DNA from: Hofstenia miamia
Taxonomy: Eukaryota; Xenacoelomorpha; Acoela; Hofsteniidae
Length of the DNA stretch: 64,000 bases
Direction: 5' to 3'
NCBI GenBank assembly: GCA_900660155.1
Contig: CABFPE010000777.1
Location: 133,517 to 197,516, forward strand
Shown here piece by piece: positions 33,122 to 43,838 of the stretch (within the stretch, counting starts at the first letter, position 1; each line of letters starts with the position of its first letter). The notes under the pieces are model-generated. The model was not told where the DNA came from, did no database searches, and saw only the letters and a list, made by a program, of their open reading frames with translations. The position numbers were made by a program, and so were the translations under genes.

Positions 33122-34462
33122 TTACGATTCTTTTATCAAATGTACTCGTTCCTCTTTCGTACTCTTGCTTATAACCATACTTTTATGAAAGGCAGTTTTT
33201 ACTTCATCATCTGGTAGAGTTAAATATATTCTCTTAAAAAATCCACTCAGCAGAAAAGTTAATACATTTAGTAAAAAAATTCCAAATTGCATTGCTAATG
33301 ATGTTTTGAATGTGGTGAACATGCCGAAATTTCCATATATTAAGCCTCCAATCACCGCAGCTCCGTAAATTCTGCCAAGTGAAAATGTGCACGATGTCCA
33401 AATGCTGCATATAAGTTTAATGTTTTGCAATGACAGGATTTTGTATCGCAAAGCCGTGTTTTCTACTATAACATATGAGGCAATACCGGATGTGCAATCA
33501 CCAAGTCCAATGAAGAATAAAGCAGTTAATACAATCGGTATGTTTGCCAATGCATTTATCCATTCCTGTAATATAAAAAGCAGAGTACCAAACATTGAAA
33601 AAATGGCACCGGTTAAAAATATATAGGTACCTAAACCTTTGTTTATGCCTGTTCCGAATACAGTTGCTGCCAAGTATCCTATCGCCATGAATGAAAAAAT
33701 GAATCCGTTAGAATTTTGTTGGATTCCAAAAGTTTTAACAAGGTAAGGAGAAAGTATAGTGTCCATCACGGCAAACATAGCTGAATTGCACATTGAGATG
33801 AATGATATTATCAATACTGCAGGGTGCACGAAAAACTTCAAAAACTTTTTAAGGTTTGGTCTTTCTTCTTTACCAGAATTGTGGTTGGTCTTTGAAGGCA
33901 TAATGAATACAAAGAGCAGAGTTGCTATAAACTCGGTTGTTCCTATCACATAAAATGGCAGGGGAAATCCGTCGATTGAATACAGTATACTTCCAATTGG
34001 TGGTCCCAATGCGATTCCCAATGCTATGGTGATCTCCCAACCAATAATGATCATGTTTGTCCAAGCGTAATTAACTGAAACTAAGAGCGGATATCCTGCA
34101 CTCCACACCATCCCTGAACCCATTCCACTAACAAAACGCAGTGCTATCGCCGAAAGATAGAATTGCGCACCTGGCGGTGAATAGCATAGTATGCCAAACA
34201 AAATAACCGCAACAGATCCCATCAATGTTCCCGCGAGAAATATAAACCTTTTGTTGTAATGATCAATGAAGTTGCTCAATACAATTGGAGTCAAAGCTGC
34301 TGCTATATCGTAAGTACTTATGACAAATCCGATGATTGATTTGCTGGTTTCTTTTTGGGCTGCTTCCAATGGAAAAAACGGTGCTACAATGGAATAATTA
34401 ATGCCCTCCAAGGTGAACATCAATAATCCCAAGATAACAGTGAGCAAATCACTTTTATTCAT
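33122..34462 (-). CDS. SLC18B1-like major facilitator transporter, copy 1
   Basis: A single uninterrupted frame of 446 residues encodes a polytopic membrane protein of the major facilitator superfamily, closest in my recall to SLC18B1-type vesicular amine/polyamine transporters. Near the N-terminus is APFFPLEAAQKE (SLC18B1-like proteins have APFYPLEAE), then helix 4-5 residues GMGSGMVWSAGYP and the antiporter-type motif GPPIGSILYS. Hydrophobic segments agree with about 12 helices; the C-terminus STKEERVHLIKES is cytosolic in type. The frame opens 11 codons earlier (34495), but I choose the Met at 34462 because it aligns with the start region of copy 3 and gives equal lengths. No introns are seen. 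The substrate cannot be told from sequence. Copy 2 is nearly identical in the N-terminal half. Confidence 0.8.
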   Translation of the reverse strand: MNKSDLLTVILGLLMFTLEGINYSIVAPFFPLEAAQKETSKSIIGFVISTYDIAAALTPIVLSNFIDHYNKRFIFLAGTLMGSVAVILFGILCYSPPGAQFYLSAIALRFVSGMGSGMVWSAGYPLLVSVNYAWTNMIIIGWEITIALGIALGPPIGSILYSIDGFPLPFYVIGTTEFIATLLFVFIMPSKTNHNSGKEERPNLKKFLKFFVHPAVLIISFISMCNSAMFAVMDTILSPYLVKTFGIQQNSNGFIFSFMAIGYLAATVFGTGINKGLGTYIFLTGAIFSMFGTLLFILQEWINALANIPIVLTALFFIGLGDCTSGIASYVIVENTALRYKILSLQNIKLICSIWTSCTFSLGRIYGAAVIGGLIYGNFGMFTTFKTSLAMQFGIFLLNVLTFLLSGFFKRIYLTLPDDEVKTAFHKSMVISKSTKEERVHLIKES

Positions 34463-34746
34463 AATTGAGTTGTATTTGTTATTAATACATTGCAAACAGT
34501 TTAAGTAAATAATACAGCAATCTTTGTATCCAATAGTTGGTAATCAGCATTATTTATAGTAGAAAAATTAAATGATATAATGGCATTTTTAGCGATATCG
34601 ACCAGTTGCAGCCGTGTCAAATTTTCCGGCTCTGCTTGGCCACAAATGAAGGGAATAAATTTCACAGACAGGCTCATTTCAATAAAGTCATGGTCACTGT
34701 GCCATGTATACCTTAAATAGTTTAAATGGTTCATTTTAGTTTGTTT

Positions 34747-35150
34747 CTATAATAGGACCCTACGAATTCACTTTAATTGCGAATCCGAATATTCAGACAA
34801 TGTATTTGCAAATCCAAACCCGAATTCAAATCCAAAATATAATCTGGTTTACATCATAACTTCTATATCAAAAACATCTGTTAAAAGCGACCTTGAAACA
34901 TGAAAAACTTTTGCAGTATGTTTTTACCATAGAAGAATTCAACTGAGAAATGTGATTTACGCCTTTCACTCAAAAAAGTTAGTTTCCGAAATTATTTTTA
35001 TGTAAAAAGTTTCAGTACTCTACCAGAAATGTCAAGATCTTTCAATGTACTTTTCCAAGTTTTGAATTAGAATCGAAGAGATTCGGATTTGGATTTGTTT
35101 TATTATTTTTTCGAAATTCTGTTTAAATCTAAGTCAAACTTTTTACCAGA
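34747..35150. repeat. Inverted repeat upstream of transporter copy 1
   Basis: AAATCCAAACCCGAATTC at about 34813-34830 is inverted at about 35078-35098 (AGATTCGGATTTGGATTTG). The equivalent position of the duplicated unit (about 40560-40620) has only CAAATCCAAATCCGAATTTT, lacking the rest. So an insertion in copy 1 or a deletion in copy 2 has happened since duplication. Confidence 0.5.
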
Positions 35151-35199
35151 AATAACTTGGGGTTAAATTGAGTTTTAATATATATTTGTATATAGAAAA

Positions 35200-36553
35200 A
35201 TCTTCAACTGACTGATATTTTAAAAAGATTATTTGCTTAGTGTAAATGTATTTTATTATGAGAGATGTTAAAATCTTATTTTTAGTGCGAGGTAAATTAT
35301 TCGAAATCAGCGAAGACCAGAGTGATGTGCTGGTTCTGGTAAATTTTTGTGCAAATATTCTTTAAAAAACGGGTGAAATTGGTAATTTATTTTAGAATTT
35401 TATGGTGTCCCCGGCCCAAATGGAATTCGGATAGCATGGGTCATCGGGTGACATTTTGTTATTCGGTTGCATCTTTGAAATCTACTGAGTTCCCCGCTTA
35501 AAATACAATATACATATATTTCCACTCAATATACGGATATGTTGGTACTTACTTCCGTATATTTTACATTGAATTACAAAATTTGTTTGTATTCAGATGT
35601 TAATTCATTTGATAACAGAAATTTATATAAATGTATGTAGAAAAATAATTTTTTCAAACTCGTGCGGCTAAAATGAGTCACTTGCCAATTTCATAGGAAA
35701 GCAGCTGATAAATAGTTTATTCTGGGGAAATTTGTGAATGTACAAACGCCTATGATACAGTATATAACAGTTTAAACAACGCAATTTACTAAATTACGTT
35801 GTTTTTTTCCAATTATATTTCCATATGATACCTCTCTTTATAGATACTTACTAATTGAAGTAATTAAGAATAATTTTAGTGTTCAACATGATAAATAAGC
35901 AGTTTTTCTAATACTCTTACTGTATTAATTGTAATACGAAAATTAATTTTATTTTTTACTCTTTTTGAGGTAGTATTCCCCCTTTTGTCATTGAGGACTA
36001 GCTGAAACATTGGCTACACCTTCCGGGAGTAGCACTATCGTTACTAATGACGTATTGAACAGTTAACTTATTATTTAGCATTTAAAATTAGTGGGATACC
36101 TTTGCTTAGTATCGCTTTAGTTTTTAAATTATTGTTGTTAACATTGAATTACCAATTAAAAATGTGTATGAAACTTGCCAATTGCGTGCAAGGAATGTTG
36201 TTGCACAGAACACTTCACCTTTTCATAGAAAGCGCACAATATAAAAGAATTCCGTAACGTTCAATTAAAACAATTTATCAGCACAGTCTTTGACAAGCGC
36301 AAACTTGCATGTGAAACCTATGCGGCAAAATAGCAATAACTATGGTGTAGTCTTTCACCTTTGTTTAAAATTTAGATTATCATGCAATTCTCTTTTATAG
36401 AGTTGCAGAGCATTTTTAAGCGAAAAAAACTTTGTAGGCTGTATTTAGAAGCGTTAGGGACCTTAAGTTGGACATGAATACCAAAGTTATAGTACATTCA
36501 TAAAAAAATTATGTGATTAGAGGGTAAATTTCCTTAATGTATTTGACAGGCAA
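35200..36553. other. Duplicated intergenic sequence of the transporter array
   Basis: 35200-35920 aligns with 40630-41090 upstream of copy 2. 35960-36020 and 36610-36700 align with 46195-46247 and 46355-46430 upstream of copy 3, including GCTGAAACATTGGCTACACC (36001-36020 and 46228-46247). No gene was found. The duplication unit therefore includes several hundred bases of flanking DNA. Confidence 0.6.
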
Positions 36554-37916
36554 TGAATTTATTGCTACAAAAATTAGTATTTCATTGAGATCAGGGTTCC
36601 GTCTAGGCTGGGTGATAAAGCGCTTGTTTGTTTTGGGCTTGCTTTCAACATTAATTTAAATTAAATGTGTTTCATGATTCAATTCAAGTAAACTTAAACA
36701 GTCAGTTCAGCCGGTTTGTAAGGCATTCTGGTGATTTATTAACGGAAAGTTGCGGAATATTTTCAGACGAAAGAGGTATGAATCCAATTTCTCCTCAAAT
36801 GACGATTAGGTAAGACAAAAGGTGTTTTCCTGTCCCGTCTTGAATTTAATGTTTGAAAAATATCACTAAGATTCCCTAATAATAAATTTCTGATTTTGTT
36901 GTAAAATGAACACGCTAGATAAGAAATGTGGTTCTCATATAATAATATATAATTTTCAAAAATTCCCTTCTGCCACGCTATTGACATTTCTGTTGTAGTT
37001 GTGAAGTTTTGAATATTTTCTTCTGAAAATTACTTATTTACAGTGGCTTTTACTGACATGTTGTGTTTCCTTTTTTCTCTATCTACTATTTATTGCGCAA
37101 CGTCACTGTTTAGAAAGAATAATTCAATACTCACAAAATCATTCAATATTCACAAATCCATTACTTACGATTCTTTTAGCAAATGTACTCTTTCCTCTTT
37201 CGTACTCTTGCTTATAACCATACTTTTATGAAAGGCAGTTTTTACTTCGTCATCTGGTAGAGTTAAATATATTCTCTTAAAAAATCCACCCAGCAAAAAT
37301 GTTAATACGTTCAGTACGAAAATTCCAAATTGCATTGCTAATGATGTTTTGAATGTGGTGAACATGCCGAAGTTTCCATATATTAAGCCTCCAATCACCG
37401 CAGCTCCGTAAATTCTGCCAAGTGAAAATATGCACGATGTCCAAATGCTGCATATAAGTTTAATGTTTTGCAATGACAGGATTTTGTATCGCAAAGCCGT
37501 GTTTTCTACTATAACGTATGAGGCTATACATGATGTACAAACTCCGAGTCCAATGCAAAATAATGCTATTAATACAATAGGTATGTTTGCCAGTGCCTCT
37601 ATCCATTCCTGTAATACAAAAAGCAAAGTACCAAACATTGAAAAAATGGCACCGGTTAAAAATATATAGGTACCTAAACCTTTGTTTATACCTGTTCCGA
37701 ATACAGTTGCTGCCAAGTATCCTATCGCCATCAATGAAAAAATGAATCCGTTAGAATTTTGTTTGATTCCAAAAGTTTTAACAAGGTAAGGAGAAAGTAT
37801 AGTGTCCATTACGGCAAACATAGCTGAATTGCACATTAAGAGGAATGCTATTGTCAATACTGCTGGGTGCATGAAAAACTTCAAGAACTTTTTAAGGTTT
37901 GGTCTTTCTTCTTTAC
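36554..37916 (-). repeat. Overlapping contig end, duplicate of 38484-39846
   Basis: 1363 bp almost identical to 38484-39846, at a fixed offset of 1930, ending at the single N at 37917. Only near the right end (37800-37916) do several substitutions appear. It looks like another allele or an unmerged overlap of the same locus, not an extra tandem copy. Confidence 0.8.
37165..37916 (-). pseudogene. Truncated SLC18B1-like copy at a contig end (assembly duplicate)
   Basis: The open frame is the C-terminal half of the transporter at 39095-40435 and is cut by the N at 37917. It differs from that copy at only two residues, both near the cut (HPAVLTIAF against HPAVLIISF). I regard it as an allele of copy 2. 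No start or N-terminal half exists here. Confidence 0.75.
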
Positions 37917-37917
37917 N

Positions 37918-38422
37918 TCATGTAAGATTTTATTTGAGAGATGTTAGAGCCTTATTTCTAGTGTGAGCTAAAGCATTCGAAGTCAGTGAAGACCAGAGTA
38001 ATGATCTGGTTCTTGTCAATCTCTGTGCAAATATGCTTTAAAAATCGGGTCACCGGGTAATATATTTTAAAATTTTACAATTTTTTCTGGTCACCGGCCC
38101 AAATGCTATTCGGGTAGTATAGATCATCGGTCACATTTTCTGACTCAGTTACAACTCTGATATCTATTAAGTTGCCCGCTTAAAATACACGATATATATT
38201 TCAAATCAATATAAAGATATGTGTGTAATTTACTAAATCACATTGACCTGAAAAAATATTTTTCCAATTATGTTCCCATTTGATGCCTAACCTTACTAGG
38301 TGCTCACTAATTAAAGTTATTAAGAATAGTTCAACATTATAGATTAGGAAATTTTTAATATCACTATATGAGGAAACCAGGGATTGACTTAGAATATCAC
38401 CGATGCTGATTAAAGAATTTTA

Positions 38423-38453
<31 letters not shown>

Positions 38454-38482
38454 TTGAAAAGTGCGTTTGAATAACATGATGT
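37918..38482. repeat. Isolated contig, duplicate of 40654-41218
   Basis: 565 bp between two single Ns (37917 and 38483) repeats the region upstream of transporter copy 2 with hardly any difference. It was probably left unmerged during scaffolding. Confidence 0.85.
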
Positions 38483-39018
38483 NTGAATTTATTGCTACAA
38501 AAATTAGTATTTCATTGAGATCAGGGTTCCGTCTAGGCTGGGTGATAAAGCGCTTGTTTGTTTTGGGCTTGCTTTCAACATTAATTTAAATTAAATGTGT
38601 TTCATGATTCAATTCAAGTAAACTTAAACAGTCAGTTCAGCCGGTTTGTAAGGCATTCTGGTGATTTATTAACGGAAAGTTGCGGAATATTTTCAGACGA
38701 AAGAGGTATGAATCCAATTTCTCCTCAAATGACGATTAGGTAAGACAAAAGGTGTTTTCCTGTCCCGTCTTGAATTTAATGTTTGAAAAATATCACTAAG
38801 ATTCCCTAATAATAAATTTCTGATTTTGTTGTAAAATGAACACGCTAGATAAGAAATGTGGTTCTCATATAATAATATATAATTTTCAAAAATTCCCTTC
38901 TGCCACGCTATTGACATTTCTGTTGTAGTTGTGAAGTTTTGAATATTTTCTTCTGAAAATTACTTATTTACAGTGGCTTTTACTGACATGTTGTGTTTCC
39001 TTTTTTCTCTATCTACTA

Positions 39019-39024
39019 TTTATT
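39019..39024 (-). terminator. AATAAA signal of SLC18B1-like gene 2
   Basis: Conserved with copy 1 and with the contig duplicate (37089-37094). Confidence 0.45.
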
Positions 39025-39094
39025 GCGCAACGTCACTGTTTAGAAAGAATAATTCAATACTCACAAAATCATTCAATATTCACAAATCCATTAC

Positions 39095-40435
39095 TTACGA
39101 TTCTTTTAGCAAATGTACTCTTTCCTCTTTCGTACTCTTGCTTATAACCATACTTTTATGAAAGGCAGTTTTTACTTCGTCATCTGGTAGAGTTAAATAT
39201 ATTCTCTTAAAAAATCCACCCAGCAAAAATGTTAATACGTTCAGTACGAAAATTCCAAATTGCATTGCTAATGATGTTTTGAATGTGGTGAACATGCCGA
39301 AGTTTCCATATATTAAGCCTCCAATCACCGCAGCTCCGTAAATTCTGCCAAGTGAAAATATGCACGATGTCCAAATGCTGCATATAAGTTTAATGTTTTG
39401 CAATGACAGGATTTTGTATCGCAAAGCCGTGTTTTCTACTATAACGTATGAGGCTATACATGATGTACAAACTCCGAGTCCAATGCAAAATAATGCTATT
39501 AATACAATAGGTATGTTTGCCAGTGCCTCTATCCATTCCTGTAATACAAAAAGCAAAGTACCAAACATTGAAAAAATGGCACCGGTTAAAAATATATAGG
39601 TACCTAAACCTTTGTTTATACCTGTTCCGAATACAGTTGCTGCCAAGTATCCTATCGCCATCAATGAAAAAATGAATCCGTTAGAATTTTGTTTGATTCC
39701 AAAAGTTTTAACAAGGTAAGGAGAAAGTATAGTGTCCATCACGGCAAACATAGCTGAATTGCACATTAAGAGGAATGATATTATCAATACTGCAGGGTGC
39801 ATGAAAAACTTCAAAAACTTTTTAAGGTTTGGTCTTTCTTCTTTACCAGAATTGTGGTTGGTCTTTGAAGGCATAATGAATACAAAGAGCAGAGTTGCTA
39901 TAAACTCGGTTGTTCCTATCACATAAAATGGCAGGGGAAATCCGTCGATTGAATACAGTATACTTCCAATTGGTGGTCCCAATGCGATTCCCAATGCTAT
40001 GGTGATCTCCCAACCAATAATGATCATGCTTGTCCAAGCGTAATTAACTGAAACTAAGAGCGGATATCCTGCACTCCACACCATCCCTGAACCCATTCCA
40101 CTAACAAAACGCAGTGCTATCGCCGAAAGATAGAATTGCGCACCTGGCGGTGAATAGCATAGTATGCCAAACAAAATAACCGCAACAGATCCCATCAATG
40201 TTCCCGCGAGAAATATAAACCTTTTGTTGTAATGATCAATGAAGTTGCTCAATACAATTGGAGTCAAAGCTGCTGCTATATCGTAAGTACTTATGACAAA
40301 TCCGATGATTGATTTGCTGGTTTCTTTTTGGGCTGCTTCCAATGGAAAAAACGGTGCTACAATGGAATAATTAATGCCCTCCAAGGTGAACATCAATAAT
40401 CCCAAGATAACAGTGAGCAAATCACTTTTATTCAT
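39095..40435 (-). CDS. SLC18B1-like major facilitator transporter, copy 2
   Basis: An intact 446-residue frame with the same motifs as copy 1 (APFFPLEAAQKE, GMGSGMVWSAGYP, GPPIGSILYS). About 16 residues differ from copy 1, and all but one (N to S, in YAWTSM) lie in the C-terminal half. There VCTSCIASYV replaces DCTSGIASYV, LQEWIEALAN replaces LQEWINALAN, and the end is LLKES. The paralogue is probably expressed, given the intact frame, the conserved AATAAA and no stops, but no expression evidence exists here. The start is placed at the Met aligned with copies 1 and 3. The N-terminal half may have been converted by copy 1. Confidence 0.8.
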   Translation of the reverse strand: MNKSDLLTVILGLLMFTLEGINYSIVAPFFPLEAAQKETSKSIIGFVISTYDIAAALTPIVLSNFIDHYNKRFIFLAGTLMGSVAVILFGILCYSPPGAQFYLSAIALRFVSGMGSGMVWSAGYPLLVSVNYAWTSMIIIGWEITIALGIALGPPIGSILYSIDGFPLPFYVIGTTEFIATLLFVFIMPSKTNHNSGKEERPNLKKFLKFFMHPAVLIISFLLMCNSAMFAVMDTILSPYLVKTFGIKQNSNGFIFSLMAIGYLAATVFGTGINKGLGTYIFLTGAIFSMFGTLLFVLQEWIEALANIPIVLIALFCIGLGVCTSCIASYVIVENTALRYKILSLQNIKLICSIWTSCIFSLGRIYGAAVIGGLIYGNFGMFTTFKTSLAMQFGIFVLNVLTFLLGGFFKRIYLTLPDDEVKTAFHKSMVISKSTKEERVHLLKES

Positions 40436-41158
40436 AATTGAGTTGTATTTGTTATTAATACATTGCAAACAGTTAAAGTAAATAATACAGCAATCTTTGT
40501 ATCCAATAGTTTGTAATCAGGTTTATTAGTGAAAGTTAAGGATATATTAGTGATATAGATCAGAGTTGCAAATCCAAATCCGAATTTTAATCTAAATTTT
40601 AAAATTGTTTTTAAAACTTTCAAAAGACTGATATTTTAAAATGATGATTTGCTTCATGTAAGATTTTATTTGAGAGATGTTAGAGCCTTATTTCTAGTGT
40701 GAGCTAAAGCATTCGAAGTCAGTGAAGACCAGAGTAATGATCTGGTTCTTGTCAATCTCTGTGCAAATATGCTTTAAAAATCGGGTCACCGGGTAATATA
40801 TTTTAAAATTTTACAATTTTTTCTGGTCACCGGCCCAAATGCTATTCGGGTAGTATAGATCATCGGTCACATTTTCTGACTCAGTTACAACTCTGATATC
40901 TATTAAGTTGCCCGCTTAAAATACACGATATATATTTCAAATCAATATAAAGATATGTGTGTAATTTACTAAATCACATTGACCTGAAAAAATATTTTTC
41001 CAATTATGTTCCCATTTGATGCCTAACCTTACTAGGTGCTCACTAATTAAAGTTATTAAGAATAGTTCAACATTATAGATTAGGAAATTTTTAATATCAC
41101 TATATGAGGAAACCAGGGATTGACTTAGAATATCACCGATGCTGATTAAAGAATTTTA

Positions 41159-41195
<37 letters not shown>

Positions 41196-41471
41196 AGTGC
41201 GTTTGAATAACATGATGTTGTACAGTATTTGCTTAAAAATCAAGGGGAAAAAAGTTCTCAATAGCAATGAAGTTTTGTTTTAAAAATTTTCGTAATTAGG
41301 AAAAATTTCCTCAATAATTTGTTGACGCATATCGTTGAATATTGCTTTATCAATAGAAGATGGAGTTAAAACATTCTTTTGTATATATAAGCATGTAATG
41401 TGCATGTATGTGTATACATGTACAAACTCTTTTTGGAGTTTACTTTTAAGTGTAATATTAACGTCTAATAT

Positions 41472-41477
41472 TTTATT
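41472..41477 (-). terminator. AATAAA signal of SLC18B1-like gene 3
   Basis: AATAAA on the minus strand about 45 bp after the stop codon. Confidence 0.4.
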
Positions 41478-41522
41478 TCATGAGTGTTTTGGTTGGCATT
41501 GACTTGAGCTTTTGTAAACTTA

Positions 41523-42863
41523 TTAGTCTTTGATTAAATGTACTCTTTCTTCTTTTGTGCTTTTACTTATAACAATGCTTCTGTGAAATGCAATTTTTAC
41601 GTCATCCGGAACTGAGTAGTATATTTTTTTGAAGTAGCCTCCTATCGATAGGAGTAAGATATTGATTATAAAAATACAAAATTGCACTATTAAAGATGAT
41701 CTAAAAGTAGTAGCCATACCAAAATTGCCATAAATTAATCCTCCAATTACTGCCGCTCCATAAACTCTTCCAAGTGAAAATATGCAAGCTGTCCATATGC
41801 TAGTAACTAGTTTTGTGTTTTTCAATGACATTACTTTGTAGTTCATTGAGATGTTTTCTACTAGCACATAGGATGGTATGCAAGATGTACACACACCTAT
41901 TCCAATTAAAAACAACGCGATAATAACCACGGGGATATTTACTAGAAAGTCTATCCATTCCTGTAAGACGAAGATCAATGTGCCTGTCATTGAGAAAATA
42001 GCGCCCAATACGAATATGTATGTTCCGAAGCCTTTACTTACAAATGGTCCAAACACCGCGGCAGATAAGTATCCAACAGCTAGAACTGAAAAAAGAAATC
42101 CATTGGAATTTTGATTGATTCTAAATTTTTTAAGTAAATATGGAGAAAGAATGGTGTCCATTACGGCAAACATGGCTGAATTACACATTAGTAGAAGTGA
42201 TATTGCAAATATTGCTGGATGTAGTAAGAATTTTAGAAATAATTTGATGTTAGGTTTCTCCTTAGTATCGTTTTGATGTGGGGCTCTGGATGACATCAGG
42301 AATGTAAATAGTACCATCGCTAAAAATTCAACTGATCCAATTACATAGAAGGGCAATTGAAATTTTCCTATACTATATAGAATACTGCCTATTGATGGTC
42401 CAAATGCAATCCCAAGAGAAAGAGCAATTTCCATTGCGGTGACTACTATACTATTCCAAGCATAATTGATGGAAACAAGGAAGGGATATCCTGCACTCCA
42501 TACCATTCCTGATCCCATTCCACTGACAAAGCGTAACGCTAGTGCAGACAAGTAAAACTGCGCACCCGGTGGACTATACGTTAGAATTCCAAAGACTCCT
42601 ACGCTAACAGCACCAATGAGATTTCCCGCCAAAAATATAAAAAGTTTGTTGTCGTGGTCAATGATGTTGCTTAGTGCTAGAGAGCATAATGTTGTTGCAA
42701 CATCGTAGGCACTTATGACGATACCTACTGTTGTCTTGCCCGTTTCCTTCTGAGCTGCTTCCAAAGGAAAAAATGGTGCAACGATCGAGTAGTTTACTCC
42801 TTCAACTGCAAACATCAAAATCCCAAACGTAACTTTAAATATGTCCGTCTGAAACCATCTCAT
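41523..42863 (-). CDS. SLC18B1-like major facilitator transporter, copy 3 (diverged)
   Basis: An intact single-exon frame; taking the Met at 42863 it is 446 residues, the same length as copies 1 and 2 (an upstream Met at 42872 is possible). It shares APFFPLEAAQKETGK, GMGSGMVWSAGYP, GPSIGSILYS and the C-terminus STKEERVHLIKD, but is clearly diverged elsewhere, so it stems from an older duplication. All three genes are on the same strand, with spacing of a few kb. Function as a proton-coupled exporter is inferred from the family; the substrate is unknown. Confidence 0.8.
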   Translation of the reverse strand: MRWFQTDIFKVTFGILMFAVEGVNYSIVAPFFPLEAAQKETGKTTVGIVISAYDVATTLCSLALSNIIDHDNKLFIFLAGNLIGAVSVGVFGILTYSPPGAQFYLSALALRFVSGMGSGMVWSAGYPFLVSINYAWNSIVVTAMEIALSLGIAFGPSIGSILYSIGKFQLPFYVIGSVEFLAMVLFTFLMSSRAPHQNDTKEKPNIKLFLKFLLHPAIFAISLLLMCNSAMFAVMDTILSPYLLKKFRINQNSNGFLFSVLAVGYLSAAVFGPFVSKGFGTYIFVLGAIFSMTGTLIFVLQEWIDFLVNIPVVIIALFLIGIGVCTSCIPSYVLVENISMNYKVMSLKNTKLVTSIWTACIFSLGRVYGAAVIGGLIYGNFGMATTFRSSLIVQFCIFIINILLLSIGGYFKKIYYSVPDDVKIAFHRSIVISKSTKEERVHLIKD

Positions 42864-42879
42864 TATGAACATGGTTTTG

Positions 42880-43838
42880 TTTGGTATCTAATATCAACAA
42901 TGGTGTATTTATTTTTCTCATGTCAATATACGATGTTAGACTAGGAATTCCTATCAATGACCTACTTAAGCTAGTTGTTTTCTTTTTTGAATTTCTTTCA
43001 CCCCAATATAGTTCTTGTTTTATACTTTGTAGATGCTAATGTTCATATTTAATTACATATGAAGCAATGAAATGAGGTTTTTTATTCTAATGATTTTTAA
43101 AGAAATCACCACCATTTTTATTAAGTGTTTAAATTAAAAAATCCAATTTCATGTTTTATTTTTCTGTGATTAATGCATTTCCAAGTGAACAGGTTTTGCG
43201 ATGTCTTTAACACATTTAAATTTTTTTGATCATATATATTTTGACGAGACGATGTATAACAAATTTGAAAACAGAAGTGATTTAAGCTCTTTTATTCAAA
43301 AATTTTGTTTTTTAACTGTAAGCCATCCTGATAAAAACGAAAGTAATAAATAGAATTTCTGCTTTATAGCCGAATTCATGTTTAGGGGCGATTGAGCTCA
43401 ATGCATATAAAAAGATCCAAAATGTGCATTTTTTAAATATTGATTGCATATTGTACTCACTCTTAGCTCGATGCATTACAGGAAGTTTTTATGCAAATTG
43501 AAAAATAAACTTTCTTAAGTTTTGCAACAATGTTCAAATGATATATATATATTTACTTAAATTAAATTTGGATGATGGCACCTCATTGCAATTTACCTTT
43601 TCCTATTGGTGTATGCAATACCAAGAACATTAAAAAAATTTAGCACTGGAATTGTTTGTAAAGAAAAGTTATTTAAAATGAATTTCCATAGGAATATTGT
43701 AATTTTTTAATTTTAGTAGGATCTTCCATGTCTACTGACCTGATATGTAATTTGGTTTCCTTATCACAAGGAGCGCTTAATACAGCAGGAGTAACAACCA
43801 TTTATTCATTGAAATAAAGTCAAAAGCCTTCATTCATT
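42880..43838. other. No recognisable feature
   Basis: AT-rich intergenic DNA upstream of transporter copy 3, with no supported gene. Confidence 0.4.

Noticed and set aside
34501-34734. A 77-codon minus-strand frame just upstream of transporter copy 1
   Set aside because: The duplicated unit does not keep this frame (only the last codons match at 40432-40623), so it is more likely leader or promoter DNA.
36763-36987. A 74-codon minus-strand frame conserved at 38693-38917
   Set aside because: The identity is due to the assembly duplication, and no equivalent exists downstream of transporter copies 1 or 3.
37165-37884. A 239-codon gene for a fourth transporter
   Set aside because: It is the end of a contig that duplicates 39095-39846 and is cut by a single N.
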